This document shows, piece by piece, positions 33,861 through 47,203 of a stretch of DNA of 64,000 nucleotides. The DNA is from Engraulis encrasicolus (Eukaryota > Chordata > Actinopteri > Clupeiformes > Engraulidae): NCBI RefSeq assembly GCF_034702125.1, contig NC_085868.1:21423887-21487886 (forward strand), given 5' to 3'. Under the pieces are notes generated by a model that saw nothing but the letters and a program-made list of their open reading frames with translations, made no database searches and was not told where the DNA came from. The position numbers and the translations under genes are program-made. How positions within the stretch are numbered: position 1 is the stretch's first letter; the number at the start of each line of letters is the position of its first letter.

Positions 33861-35879
33861 AGTTTGATACTTTTTTTTACCCCATGCCTTACATATTTGT
33901 TGCAATCACACTCACTCTCTCATGTACACAAACTCTCAATCTCTCTTGATTTCTTTTCACTTTTTGTCTTGATGGCATACACACCTCTTGCAAACTTTGG
34001 CTCAACACTTGGAAACTCACAATAAGCAAAACGAGGCAAAAACAGTTGTAGATAAGCATTGCATATTTGTTCAATTAAAACCCAACTTTGCAATCAAAGC
34101 CAAGCACCGTTTTTCTTCTCAAAGTAGGACATCTCGAAAAGAGAGGGAGAGAGAGAGAATAAGGACAAACATTGATCTCAAGAGAACAAGCTCAGCTCTC
34201 CAAACAGAGGAATGTACTTTATGTAAACAACACTCTTTGTTCTTTTTGTGCATCCCCCCCCCACCCCTTCAATCAGGTGTCTGTGAAACGAAACACAAAA
34301 CAAGAAACAAATACAAAAAAATAACAATCCAACTGATATTTTTTTTTCTTGTTGCACTGCAGAACGTCAGCAATCAAACCAACTGTGAAATCCACTTGAA
34401 ACAACAACAAAACAGCAATTATTTAAAGCTAACAAGAGGAACTCAGATGACATCAAGATTACATGAAGTCTGGAAGGGTGAGGAAAGGTTCATGGATCCC
34501 AGTACTGGTCTAAGCCCTGACATTGAGATCCAGGGGTGTGTTAGGGTGACCAGATTTGGGTTTGTAAAAAGGAGGACACTTTTTTTGGGGGGGGGGGGCA
34601 TCGGTGTATCTGTGTATCTACAGGTATGAAAGTATATATGGGTATGAGGTATGATAGTAGGCCTATAAAGTATCAACGCATCCAAAATGGTCATTTGTTT
34701 AAAAGCCACTCGAACTTTTGGGCATGCACATTCATTTGTCTACCATAAATGACAATTAAAATCTCTTCAGTTACGCCTATAGGCCTATCACATAATTTGT
34801 GTGATCATATGCAGAGTGTGCCTTTGTTACAATCCTAGGCCTATTTTAATTTCTGCATTAGGTTTTTAAAAATAGATTCACCATCATGTAGGCCCATCTC
34901 AGCCATTCCCCACAAAGATGAACAGCATTAGGCTATATAACATTGGAAACTAAATATAAAAAACACAACATTTGTGGTTTTCAACTGAATTGATAATGAA
35001 GTTCTATTAGGCTACATTTTAGGCTTAATATGTTTATATTAATATATTAATAGGCTTATATTATGTTTATGTTAATATGTTTAATATTATTTATATTATA
35101 TTATTATGTTACCTCACAATTTACCCCTCCACTGTCATCCATTAGGCCTATTTAGCTAGGCTATTTGTAGTGGCATGGTGCTCAGAGATTAGCAATGGGC
35201 ACTGCAGCCATTAAGAGAGGAACTGGAGTTTTACCTACCATTAATAAGCTTAAGCTAACCCATACAGCGTTATCAATAACTGCAAAGGCAATAGACAGAA
35301 GAAGAAGCTGATGAAGAAGAAGCTTAATTTCTTAACTCAGGAATGAGTCCTTCTAGCTCCGAGAAATTGCTTTTGCAAATAACTTGGAAATGACAGATCA
35401 TGAAAGAATTTTTAGGCTAAGTCTTGTGACAAGGTGTAACAAAACTTGTACCTCCCTAAATGGTGGATTTGGTGGTGTTAGCCTAGGCTTCTGTGTTAGT
35501 TTACGTTCATACCTGGCTTCACACGCAGGATTTTTTTTTTTCAACTCCACCGCGAACGTGCATTTGCGTTTCTATCGGCATTGCCGTCCGTAGAACCGGA
35601 GGACGAATGCGCTTTCGCTTGTAAACATGGGGCGCACTGGTTAGTCCCCTAGGCTACTTCTTTCGGACACACGGTGCGAAGTGGCTAGATTTGATGAGAA
35701 GGGCGTGACTAATTTGTGAACGGTAGAGAGAAACCTGGAGTGGAGTCAAATGGAACGGAGTGAAAATTACAGTGCATATGAATTAGGTCTATATTTCAGG
35801 TAGTCCAACAAAATCCCGGACATTTCTGAAATCCTCCCCGGACATTTTTTTAGGTCTCAAAAGTAGGACATGTCAAGTG
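33861..35879. other. Non-coding stretch, probable decayed TIR element in the right half
   Basis: GGTGACCAGATTTGGG and AGGAGGACACTTTTTT at about 34546-34580 and CCGGACATTTTTTTAGG, AAAGTAGGACATGTC at about 35840-35876 resemble the two ends of a common fish element, but I could not define exact TIRs. The part left of 34540 is AT-rich DNA with nothing recognised. Confidence 0.4.
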
Positions 35880-36018
35880 GAGTCACGTGACCGCGGCGAG
35901 AGATGTGGTAACTTTTTGTGAGGGCTCCGCAGTCACCCTCTAAATTTAACTTTTTACTACGTATCTAAGCTTTATTTCTGGCTGAATTATCTCATTAAGT
36001 GAGCATAACCTACTAACG

Positions 36019-36405
36019 ATGTCGACTTCGTCGAGAAAACCATCTTCTAAACCAACTCAGGACCAGATCCGTGCGGTTGACAGTGAGGAACTTTCTAAGC
36101 TAGTCAAGCTAGCAGTAGCAGATGCTATTAAGGAAGCTATCCCTAAATTCGTGGATGAAGTGGTCGCTCAACTTTCGGAGAAAACGCAAGCCATTGTGGC
36201 TGAACAAATGTCAGAAATCCGAAATGAGATGTCATCCATTCGGGCGGACACCTCGACATGCATGGAGCAAATTGAGACGAATAACAATCACTTGGCCGAG
36301 GTGGACAGTCGGCTCTCTACTTCAGTGGAAGAACTGATGGCGCTTTGCACTAAGATGGAGAACAAGATTGCTGATTTGGAGGATCGTTCACGCAGAGACA
36401 ACTAG
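36019..36405 (+). pseudogene. LINE ORF1p N-terminal half (split by insertion)
   Basis: Starts MSTSSRKPSSKPTQDQIR. An acidic, leucine- and valine-heptad-rich coiled coil follows from about residue 25 to 125 (LVKLAVADAIKEAIPKFV, AEQMSEIRNEMSSIR, ALCTKMENKIADLEDRSR). It ends at RSRRDN, where L1-type ORF1 proteins pass into the RRM. ORF1p is the RNA-binding chaperone of the L1 particle. The reading is cut by the 3.1-kb element starting at 36406; the other half resumes at 39541. Confidence 0.85.
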
Positions 36406-37018
36406 TGGGGTCGTATTAGGCTCAGTCATTTCAAATTGGTGTTAAAGTTTGGTTTTCACTTCCAAGTTGAAGTTTAGGGTCTATAAAACAATTTGAGTTC
36501 GAGTGTCAAACACACAGATAACAAAATGGCCTGCGGGGGGCGCTCTAAAATATATAAACTGCTATAACTTTTGATTAGTTAAACCAAATTTAACATATGA
36601 GGTATGCATGGATTCAGCATGAAGAGGAGAAACCGGTGAGCTAAGTATTTGGTTACCAGATTAAAGACACACTATGTAATAAACACACTTTTAGCCAATG
36701 GACAGCTAAATCCGGGCTTTTTTAAGATAAAGGGTGGAAATGCCCTCAAAGTTGCAATGAAACATAATTTATTGTTACAAGTTATGGTACATAAAGCCTG
36801 GGTTATCACTTAACATGATTTGTTCAGAATATCCCTGAAGCACACAGATACTTAGGATACTTATACACGAACATGGCTGCATAAAGCCTATGTGATATTT
36901 AGCAACCATTTTGCAACTTTGAGTTTCTGAATTTAGGATCATGAGTACCAGCTTTTTTTCAATCAAGCCATCATTTTATTTACAACTTAAAAACGTTACA
37001 TCTGGAAGAAAGTTAATC

Positions 37019-37060
<42 letters not shown>
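37019..37060. repeat. (TAA)n at inner edge of left TIR
   Basis: About fourteen TAA units. The mirrored right arm carries (TTA)n at 38856-38916. Confidence 0.97.
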
Positions 37061-37062
<2 letters not shown>

Positions 37063-37146
37063 CGATAAATACATCATTTTTTCCTGCATTCAAAAAGCAA
37101 ACAGAAGACCATAGGGCTAACATTTATTCCAATACTCCACTCTACA

Positions 37147-37493
37147 ATAACTATGACAGAGAACAGATGCAAAAACAGTCAGTGGTCAGTCTTAGAAATT
37201 GCATGTGCACTTGCACAGATGTGTAACTCTGCCTTCATGCATTTGCACCGAGATCTGGCAGGTCTATTTGTACAAGTACTAGTACAGCTGCACTTCACCT
37301 CTAGTTGGAATACATCTTTGGCAACTGCATCTTTGGTAGTGTAGTCCAAATCTGGGAACTGTTCATTTGTTACCAGATTGGCAGGCATTTCTGGCAAATG
37401 CAGATAATAAGAACAGTTTCCATTCCTGTCAACTATGCTGGTAACAAATGGAAAGTTCCTAGATGACAGATATGTCCTCATGACAGAAGATGA
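37147..37493 (-). pseudogene. Cys-rich protein fragment within the long-TIR element
   Basis: Minus-strand frame of about 100 residues from RTYLSSRNFPFVTSIVD to KTDHC. Near the end it has KCSCTSTCTN, RSRCKCMKAELHICAS, i.e. C-x-C-x3-C-x8-C-x-C-x7-C, resembling the CXC/CRC-type zinc-binding cysteine clusters found in some transposon-encoded proteins. A hydrophobic, FPFVTSIVDRNGN-containing segment precedes it. It is the only possible coding relic of this element; no catalytic domain is visible. Length and function unknown. Confidence 0.4.
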
Positions 37494-38455
37494 TTGTGTC
37501 TACCATGTATGAAATAGTCCTATAGTATTATTTAGTATGCTTGCCAAAGGCCTCTGCTTGCCCCCAGCAAGCATAGTAATTGTTCTCCAACAGTTTATTT
37601 AGCATGCTTGCAGGAAAGCATAATTGTTCATCAACAGTTTATTATTATTCAAAATTTTTCCATTCACCTCGGCCTATGGGAATAACCATTCATTAGTACG
37701 ACGGCTTTGAATCGTTGCAGCGTTTGAGATAGAGACACGGTTCGAGTGCCAAAACGAACGGCTCGAAAAGGGCTCAGGGTGGTGTATTTTTCGCTGGCCT
37801 ACTATACCCCCTTTCATTCGTTCACCAGACTTGTTTTTCCTCAGTTTTCTCTCACTTTTCCCCCTCATTGAAATGAATGGTAGAATGGTCAAGATGATGA
37901 TGTCACAAACTGTGGCAGTTAGAGTGAGAGGTCACCATTGACAGTAAATAGAATATTTATATAGAATATATACTGTCAATGGAGAGGTGACCTGTCCTGG
38001 GGTTTTTGTATCAACTAGGTAAAGGCATTGTCAGAGTGGTAGGCCTATTGGCTCTGAATACAAACTGTGTGAAGATCATAAGCCAACTCTTAAAAATGTT
38101 ACAGAGAGAGCAGTTTTAAAATCCCTATGATGTGACCCCATTCACTTACAAAAAATGTATGAACAGCTCAGCGCATAGGCCTGAATATGTCCATTTTTTG
38201 ACTGAACCATTTGGCCTAGAAAAGTGATCTCAGCTTTGACATGAAGAGCAGGGTTGTGCCATTTGTGTGCCAATATCATCTGACAACTTGCAAAACTTTT
38301 GGAGATATGATAGCGTAAAAATAAGACTGCACATATTACTCAGCTATTGACTGCCAAACTGTCACCTTTAGAATCTTCATTCATACACACACACACACAT
38401 GCAGCCTTGTAGAACTTTAGACCGCTGCTGTCACCTGGGCCACCGTGGCCTAATA
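37494..38455. other. Non-coding interior of the long-TIR element
   Basis: AGTATGCTTGCCAAAGGCC-like and AGCATGCTTGC words recur at 37537 and 37601. ACTGTCAATGG words are inverted at 37938 and 37972, forming a small hairpin. No coding signal. Confidence 0.5.
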
Positions 38456-38565
38456 TGCTGCTGTGGCCTACTGGGTAGGGTGTTGGTCTGTCAGACGGTT
38501 GCATGTTTGAATCCCACCCTTACCTCTCCTTACCCACCCATTGCTGAAAGGCACCTGAAGCATCT
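38456..38565 (+). mobile_element. SINE head fragment
   Basis: A-box TGGCCTACTGGGTAGGG and B-box-like GTTTGAATCCCACCC, then CATTGCTGAAAGGCACCTGA. The rest is lost into CA and CT arrays. Confidence 0.65.
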
Positions 38566-38571
38566 CCATAC

Positions 38572-38745
<174 letters not shown>

Positions 38746-38855
38746 GACCTCTATCTCTTTCCCTCGTGTTTCTGTGTGTGTATACAACAGCTCTGTGTAT
38801 GTGTGTGCATAAGCCGCAAGCATACTAATAGCATTGTCTCTCCGGAAATGCAGTC

Positions 38856-38884
38856 TTATTATTATTATTATTATGTATTATTAT

Positions 38885-38916
<32 letters not shown>
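38856..38916. repeat. (TTA)n at inner edge of right TIR
   Basis: TTA units with two ATGTA interruptions. Confidence 0.95.
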
Positions 38917-39540
38917 GATTTATTTTCTTCCAGATATAAAGTTTTTTTGTGATTTTATGTGTGAATAGAATATGGCTTGATTGAAAAAAGTTGATACTCA
39001 TGATCCTAAATTCATAAACTCAAAGTTGCAAGTTGGGTCCTAACTATAGGCTTTATGCAACCATATTTGGGTATAGGTATCCTAGGTATCTTTGTGCTTC
39101 AGGAATATTCTGAACAAATCAAGTTGAATGATATATCCCAGGCTTTATTTACAGTAACTTGAAACAATAAATGATGTTTCATTGCAACTTGGAGAGCATT
39201 TCCACCCTTTATCTTAAAAAACCCTGAATTTTGCTGTCCATGAGCTAAAGGTGTGTTTATGACATAGTGTGTGTTTAATCCGGTCACCAAATACTTAGCT
39301 CACCAGCTCCTCCTCTTAATGCTGCATCCATGCATACCTCATATGTTAAATTTGGTTGCACTAATAAAAAGTTATAGCAGTTTATATATTTTAGAGCGCC
39401 CCCGCAGGCCATTTTGTTATCTGTGTGTTTGACACTCGAACCCAAATTGTTCTATAGACCCTAAACTTCAACTTGGAAGTGAAAACCAAACTTTAACACC
39501 AATTTGAAATGACTGAGAAAAATTGCACATGCCTACGACC

Positions 39541-40008
39541 CCACTAAACATAAGGATACATGGGATTCCGGAAAACCAGGAAACGGCCAACCCTTTGTCG
39601 TATTTGTCTAACGCTATTCCGAAGTGGTTCCCAGGGCTGGGTTCAGTGGAAATAATGCGCGCACATCGAGTTGGTGCAGAAAAGGAGGACACCAACCACA
39701 AGCCGATCCCACGCACCATTCTGCTGAAGCTGCTACGATTCACGGACCGGGATAAGATACTGGCTGCAGCGCGTAAAACACCGGTACAGTTGGAGGAGGA
39801 GGAGACGACAATCCGGTTTTCCCCAGACTACAGCCAGCAGACCTTCGCTCGCAGACTGGCTTTCTCCGACGTGATCGATGCGCTACAGAAGAAGGGTTTC
39901 CGTACATTCCTGCTGTATCCTGCTAAACTGAAAGTGATGAGAGGAACAGCGACCCACTTCTTTAAAACTCCACGGGAGGCGGAAGACTTCGAGACTTTTA
40001 ATGGCTGA
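39541..40008 (+). pseudogene. LINE ORF1p C-terminal half (RRM and C-terminal domain)
   Basis: Resumes with NIRIHGIPEN, the start of the L1 ORF1p RRM, followed by VEIMRAHRVG, PRTILLKLLRF-DRDKILAAARK and the C-terminal domain (IRFSPDYSQQTFARRLAF, LLYPAKLKV). Stops after AEDFETFNG. With the 5' half it makes about 285 residues, within the usual size of fish L1/Tx1-type ORF1p. This half is open with no stops. It is disrupted only by the DNA element between the halves. Confidence 0.87.
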
Positions 40009-40492
40009 GTATTGCCGACATTGAAAGAGTGATGTTGTCTTGCTACTGTCATCGACCAAAGGTTTTTCTCACTGTCCTTTTTTTCTACATCTGAAAATTG
40101 CTAGTTTAAATATGTTGTAATTTGGGAGTCTACAAATGTAGACGATCTTAGTTTTGCTCAACTAATACTTTTGACTAACTAACTACAATGTGGTATATCG
40201 TTATCTGAATAATGAGGGGGAATTGTGGGGGTTTTGATGGAGGGTTGCTACTGTACTCAAGGATCACGGGTCCAATGCTTTGGGGTACACCAAGCTCGTT
40301 AGGAGCGGACGGGAAATGTTGTGTTATACTGCCCTCTAACGTTCTTTGGAGGGCTTTGGGGTCATGGCGACAGGGTTATTTGGGTGGGTATGGATCTCTT
40401 ATATTATCTTATCTAGTTATTGAAACTGACTGTACTGAAATACTTTGTTTCACTATATTTTATTTTATACATCACTACACATTTTTAACATT
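40009..40492 (+). other. LINE inter-ORF spacer
   Basis: 480 bp between the ORF1 stop and the ORF2 start, no coding signal. It is longer than the mammalian L1 spacer but not unusual for fish elements. Confidence 0.6.
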
Positions 40493-41190
40493 ATGGCAAA
40501 GCTCCATATAATTAGCTGGAATGTAAATGGCCTTAATGGCCCTATTAAGCGTGCTGCTTGCTTGGATTACCTACATAGGCAATCAGTCGATGTTGCATTC
40601 ATACAAGAATCACATTTAAGAACACAGGACACTAAACGCTTTGCAAATAAACACTATTATGTTGCATCGTCTGCATCTTTAAATTCAAAAACCAGAGGTT
40701 CACTAATAGTATTAAAACGCAGTCTATCATTGAATATAATGGGAAAATATGGGAGTGAAGATGGTAGAATTGCATACATTAAAACGGTCATCTCAGGTCG
40801 TAAATTTGCTTTTATTTCTGTTTATGCCCCATCTCAGTATGAATCTGATTTTTTCCCTAATTTAGTTTCAGTTCTTGCACAACTACAGGACTTTTCACTT
40901 ATTGTAGGTGCAGACATGAATGCCTGTATTAATCTGGCTTTGGACAAGTCAGTTCAAAAATCAACCTTCTCTCAACTAAGTGCATCAAAAGATATTAATA
41001 ATGTCTTGACATCTCTCAGTTTGGTTGACATTTATCGCATTATTAATCCTACTTCAAAACAGTTCACTTTCTATTCAGCTAGACACCAGACTCTTTCTAG
41101 AATAGATTATATATTAGCATCCCAAACTTCCTTCTCTGAAATTCATAATGTAGCAATTATACCTTGTTCTTTTATCAGATCACAGTATGG
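40493..41190 (+). pseudogene. LINE ORF2p APE endonuclease domain
   Basis: Start MAKLHIISWNVNGLNG chosen because the APE fold begins at ISWNVNGL in L1 ORF2p. Motifs in order: WNVNGL, FIQESHL (catalytic Glu), SVYAPS, IVGADMNAC (Asp/Asn pair), LSRIDYILAS, then SDHSMVSAHV (Asp-His) read in the next frame. A one-base shift near 41180 separates the last motif from the rest. All catalytic motifs are otherwise intact, so inactivation looks recent or is a sequencing error. Confidence 0.88.
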
Positions 41191-41951
41191 TTTCAGCTCA
41201 TGTTACACTAAGGCATACTCCACCTAGAGCCTCACGATGGCGCTTCAATACATCCCTCCTCCAAAATGAGGAATTCTGTACTTTTCTTAGTAATTCCTTA
41301 AACACTTTTATAGAAATCAACACAGGCTCAGTAGAAGATCCTAGATTCTTATGGGATGCTATTAAAGGATCAATTAGAGACTCAACCATTTCTTTTTCCT
41401 CTTATCTAAAGAAAAGTAGGCTTCGTAAAATAAGTGAATTAGAAGATGCTCTTATTCAACTTGAGTCAGAAAGGCAGCGCACACAATCTGACACCCTGTT
41501 GGGAAAAATATCCACAACAAAAACGGAGCTGAACTCTTTATTAAGACAGAGAGCTGAGTTTTTAATACATAGAACCAGAAGGAATTATTACTTTAATGGC
41601 TCCAGACCTAGCCATCTACTAGCCGTACGACTTAAGCAGCACGAGAAGTTCACTTCGATAATGACTATTAAGACACCCTCTGCTACTTTAACTGAGCCTT
41701 GTGAAATCAATGCAGCTTTTAAAAAATTCTACTCCAACCTCTATTCTTCTGAGGTATTCCTAAACACAGATTCTTGTGAAAACTTTTTCAAGGACCTTGA
41801 ACTTCCCATCATCACTAGCCAAGATTCAGAAAAATTAGCTGCTCCAATCACATTGGAAGAGTTGAAAGAGGCCCTTTCCAGTATGAAAAAGGGCAAATCC
41901 CCAGGCTGGGACGGTATCCCTCCAGAGGTGTACTTGTTTTTTGGGACTTAA
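41183..41951 (+). pseudogene. LINE ORF2p linker and start of reverse transcriptase
   Basis: SDHSMVSAHVTL, WRFNTSLLQNEEF, a Lys/Arg/Glu-rich linker (LRKISELEDALIQLESERQR), SPGWDGIPPEVYLFF. The frame stops at 41949. Adding one T to the T6 run at 41937-41942 would restore WDLIGPPLLNMINTAIDKG, so this is a homopolymer frameshift. Confidence 0.85.
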
Positions 41952-42842
41952 TTGGACCACCGTTGTTAAACATGATCAATACTGCTATTGACAAAGGGGC
42001 TTTTAATTCAAGTATCAACAGTGCAATAATCACATTACTTCTTAAACCAAACAAGGACCCTTCTGAATGCGGTAACTACAGACCCTTATCTCTTTTAAAT
42101 GGAGATGTGAAATTATATGCCAAGGTTCTTGCCTCACGGCTTGAGGGTTTTTTGACAAAGTTAATACATAATGATCAGACTGGATTCATCAAGGGCAGAT
42201 TAGCATCTGATAATGTACGCCGGCTACTCCACATCATCCATGCCGCTAATGAGAACGATTTACCATGTTCAGTCCTGTCACTCGATGCCGAGAAAGCGTT
42301 TGACAGATTAGAAAAAGATTATTTATGGGTCACTCTTGACAAATTTGGATTAGGTTCAAACTTTATCAAATTGATCAAGGTCTTGTACGCAAACCCCTCT
42401 GCCATGGTTTATACTAACAATACTTTCTCTTCACAGTTTCCCATATCAAGGGGCACCCGCCAGGGTTGCCCCCTTTCTCCTTTACTTTTCGCTCTCTCTC
42501 TTGAACCACTGGCTCAAAAAATCAGGCAACACCCATCTGTTCTCAATAATTCTGAACACCGTATATCTCTATTTGCTGATGATATTCTTCTCTATGTTGG
42601 TGACACAGGCACTTCTCTTCCACACATATTATCTATGTTTGATACATTTAGTTCATTATCTGGATATAAAATAAATTGGAATAAATCATCACTGATGCAT
42701 CTAAATTCAATTAGATCAGTGACGCCTTTGCCTTCTAATATCCCTGTGGTTGGTCAATTTAAATACCTTGGAATAGATATTTCACCCTCCATTTTTCACA
42801 TAGCATCTCATAACTTTCAAAACATACTTAACCAAATTGTGT
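41952..42842 (+). pseudogene. LINE ORF2p reverse transcriptase (truncated)
   Basis: RT motifs in order: NYRPLSLLNGDVKLYAK, DQTGFIKGR, LSLDAEKAFDRLE (motif A Asp), ISRGTRQGCPLSPLLFAL (motif B), RISLFADDILLYV (motif C, catalytic DD), KINWNKSSLM, and GQFKYLGIDIS. The frame is lost at about 42842, where GTCACGAGCGGCCC begins a SINE-like sequence. The thumb and Cys-rich C-terminal parts of ORF2p are not seen here or after the gap. Confidence 0.88.
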
Positions 42843-43109
42843 CACGAGCGGCCCGGGGATGGAACCCGGGTCTCTAAGCGTAGCAGGCAGACACTTAACC
42901 ACCAGACCAAAGAGTTGACTCAAGTGCAGAGATAGAGGCAGACAACAAAAGTGAAGTTTCAGAAGTTTTACTGGGACAAAAAAAGATTCAGTTCAGATCA
43001 CAATCAGTGGGTCATAGTAAATGTTTCAGAACAAAAAAGGAGTCCAACGCACAGAAGATCCCGTAATGTCAACAAACTCAAAAATCCAAAAATTTCTTCA
43101 ACAAAAAAA
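42843..43109 (-). mobile_element. Probable tRNA-derived SINE, minus strand, cut by gap
   Basis: The minus strand reads a tRNA-like head: A-box-like TGGTCTGGTGGTTAAGTG and B-box GGGTTCCATCCCCGGGCCG. The rest (GAGTGCAGAGATAGAGGCA and later on the plus strand) is uncharacterised and runs into the N block. Confidence 0.55.
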
Positions 43110-43209
43110 NNNNNNNNNNNNNNNNNNNNNNNNNNNNNNNNNNNNNNNNNNNNNNNNNNNNNNNNNNNNNNNNNNNNNNNNNNNNNNNNNNNNNNNNNNN
43201 NNNNNNNNN
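43110..43209. other. Assembly gap (100 N)
   Basis: Exactly 100 N, the conventional size for a gap of unknown length. LINE and SINE order across it should not be trusted. Confidence 0.99.
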
Positions 43210-43687
43210 TGGGCCTGTCACTGCCGGAGGACATTTTAATGGTGCAATCACGTTGCAATCAAGGAAAGATGGTACACAATGTATGGTTCCTCCTGTACTC
43301 TATCGTAGGATACATCTTTTAGAATTTCACCATAGAAGCCAGTGGTTCCTCTTGCACAATGATTAGGCTCCTTCTGTAAGATCCTTCTTTAACTATGACT
43401 TTTTTTTTGCCATCACTAGCTTTCTTATCTTGATCTCTCTCTCTCTTTCTCTTTCTTGCCCCACAACACGTACACGTGCACCCACACACATGCCCATATC
43501 TTCAGCTTGCTGGCATTATTTTCTCAGCCAGGGATGTCCAAATCAGGCCCGGGGGGGCAAATCTGTCCCGCAGAGCCCGTGATAGTTTTTTAATGGCACA
43601 ATGTTTCGGACCTTAATCCTTCATCAAGTGTAATCACAACACTCAACACAAAACAAAACAGTGCCTATCAAAACTGCCTAATGTGCT
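43210..43687. other. Unassigned stretch with a GTTTCG-motif relic
   Basis: CACAATGTTTCGGACCTTAA then CCTTCATCAAG near 43598-43632 is the reverse complement of the retroposon-like word family at 57340. CT-rich at 43430-43460. Confidence 0.5.
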
Positions 43688-43866
43688 GTTTCCACGTAGC
43701 CGGATATTTTTAAATGTGGATATTTTTTGTCCTGTTTAGGTGTAGACAACATGTAGATAAAAGTAAAAACTCCACTGTAAGAGGTGCGTTTTAGGCCCCT
43801 AAATGGGATATTTTTAAAGCTGGATTTTTCATTTGTGGATTTTAAATCTCTGTTCACTTGGAAACG
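43688..43866. mobile_element. MITE with GTTTCCACGTAGCCGG end
   Basis: GTTTCCACGTAGCCGGATAT at the left and CACTTGGAAAC at the right are imperfect complements. Inside, GGATATTTTTAAA words occur in both halves. Ends approximate. Confidence 0.55.
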
Positions 43867-44490
43867 GAAGGACAAAACCAATGTGTTTCTCCAAGTTATG
43901 GAGAAAGAAAATCTGAATTTGACCAAAAAATATCTTGGGACACTACAGTATGCTATGAAACTGACAATACACGGTTATAGTGATGTGTATTCGGCACCCC
44001 CTTGAAAAGATCCCACACCGAAACGCGTCTGTGTAATAATAAAAAAAGAAAGTGAATGCATGGTGCAACCTTTTCGAACTTTTCAGTTTTACAATATTTT
44101 GGTGAGCACCCTAAAAAGAAGAAAAATCTGTTTGGGTGAAACCTGCTCCTACCTTCATGAATTTTTTAAGTGGTATGTGGGGGAATCAAGACACTATCCA
44201 GGAGAGTGTAACAGTGAACCTGTGCACACACATTTGTGTCTGTGTGTATGTGTGTTTGAGTGAGTGTGCGTTAGTGTGCATGTGTGTGTCTGCACACAAA
44301 GCAAGCACGCATCTGTGTGTCCGTCTGTTTTCTGTTTAGCTTCAAATTTCTAAAGAATCCTTGGCCTTTGATGATCAGGGGACAGACCTACAGCCCTTTC
44401 TGCTTTTTCTCTTCCTGCCTTTTCTTCTCTCTTCTATTTCTCTTTTCCTCTTTCTTACCCCTTAATGCGCTTCCGCTCTCTTCCTTTCGC
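43867..44490. other. Unassigned stretch
   Basis: ACACCGAAACGCGTCTGTG at 44016 is another GAAACG-type relic followed by AATAATAAAAAAAG. Short TG near 44235-44290 and CT-rich to 44490. Confidence 0.5.
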
Positions 44491-44568
<78 letters not shown>

Positions 44569-44736
44569 AACTCTGTCACTTGCTCAGACACACAAATACA
44601 CACACACAAACTCAAATACACAAATGTTTGTTTGTATGCAATGAAAAAAGCACACACAAATATAAAGTCACTCAAGGAGGCACCCCCCGCCCTCTACCCA
44701 CACACACACACACACGCACGCACGCGCGCACGCACG

Positions 44737-44798
<62 letters not shown>
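44491..44798. repeat. (CT)n, then (CACG)n/(CA)n
   Basis: CT 44499-44563; CACG 44714-44742; CA 44742-44798. Confidence 0.97.
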
Positions 44799-44803
<5 letters not shown>

Positions 44804-45023
44804 CCTGAATGTCATTCAGTCCCATGGCAACACTTCTCTCCTTCTGTCTTCTTTTCTCTTTCTCTGTTTTCCTTCTCTCTCTCTCTCTCCCTCTCCTCTC
44901 TCTCCTCTCTCTTCACTCTCTCCCATGTTTCCTCTTCCTTCTTTACCCTGCCTGGCTGTCTGATGGTAAACAACCCATTCCCACATTCCTCCCCTTCTGC
45001 CTTTCTCAGGGCAGGGATTAGCC

Positions 45024-45720
<697 letters not shown>

Positions 45721-45817
45721 TGCTCGCTATCTCTGTCACTGTACATTTTCACTTTCTCTGTCTGTCTCTCACTGTTTCCCTGTTTTCTCTACGTCTTTCA
45801 CAGTCATTGGAATGGCA

Positions 45818-45951
<134 letters not shown>

Positions 45952-46052
45952 CAAACGTATTTTTTTTTTGTATACACAGTATTTCTTGTACTGCATGACT
46001 TTCTTGTGACTTTGAACCTCCATGTTCGTCTTGAGATTCATGTACGGTAGCC

Positions 46053-46286
46053 CAGTGCTTCCAAACTTTTTTCTGCAGGGATTTATTTGGACTTATTTTC
46101 ACGATTTACCAACAATTACAATCATCTATTAACAATACAAGTGAATAGGCCCCTACTGTTACTAATACAAATTACGTTATTATATTGTTACAAAATATGG
46201 AATTATGTTTCCTGTTAAGTGTTAAACTGTAGTTTTCACATTTTCATGCAAAGTCTCTTCTATCTGCAACCCTTTTGGAAACACTG
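46053..46286. mobile_element. hAT-like MITE, 234 bp
   Basis: CAGTGCTTCCAAACTTTT at the left and (reverse complement) CAGTGTTTCCAAAAGGG at the right. No clean target duplication. Confidence 0.65.
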
Positions 46287-46440
46287 AGTGTGTGTGTGTG
46301 CGTGTGCGTGTGCGTGTGCGTGTGTGAGTGTGTGTGTGTGTGATGGGCTAAGAAAGAATGTGCGAGTGACTGCAACTAAAGTGTGCTTGAGCTCTTCCAG
46401 CAAGACTTCCAATCTAGCCGAGTGATGGACAGATAAGGGC

Positions 46441-46441
46441 T

Positions 46442-46481
<40 letters not shown>

Positions 46482-46662
46482 TAGATTAAAGGATGAAAGA
46501 CAGCAAGATTGAGAGAGAGAGAGAGAAAATGAGGGAAAGATGGAGGAAAAGAAGGGGAGGGAGAGAGGTATACTGAGAAAGAGAGAGAAAGAATGATAGA
46601 CAAAGTGTAATGGAGGAAGACAGGGATGGAAAGAGAACGAGTGATAGAGAGTGATAGAGAAT

Positions 46663-46747
<85 letters not shown>
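46441..46747. repeat. (GA)n purine-rich tract
   Basis: GA 46443-46480, GAGAAAGA-rich middle, GA 46663-46746. Almost all purine on the plus strand over 300 bp. Confidence 0.97.
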
Positions 46748-46748
<1 letters not shown>

Positions 46749-46820
46749 AGCAGCCACCCTCTTATCTTTTCATCCAATTACCTCTCCGCCATCCGTGCGA
46801 TCTCAAAGAGCTGTACTGTG

Positions 46821-46822
<2 letters not shown>

Positions 46823-46890
<68 letters not shown>

Positions 46891-47143
46891 GACAGACACA
46901 CACTACTTTTCAACCCCTTATCCATCACAGACTTGTCATTTTTCATTTCTGAGCCCTGTGAGACACTTAACATAACCACTCACACAAACACACTCACACA
47001 ATAATAAGCTACGCACACACACACACACACACGCACACTAATAGACTATGCACACACAAAAACACATACACAAGTACACACAAACACACAATCACACACG
47101 CACACACACACACAATCACGCACACACACACACACAATCACGC

Positions 47144-47197
<54 letters not shown>
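46823..47197. repeat. (CA)n arrays
   Basis: CA 46823-46886 and 47018-47195 with AATCACGCA interruptions repeated about every 23 bp near 47088-47150. Confidence 0.96.

Positions 47198-47203
<6 letters not shown>

Noticed and set aside
42843..43209. Continuation of the LINE reverse transcriptase to its C-terminus
   Set aside because: The sequence turns SINE-like before the 100-N gap and no ORF2 thumb or Cys-rich motif is readable after it.
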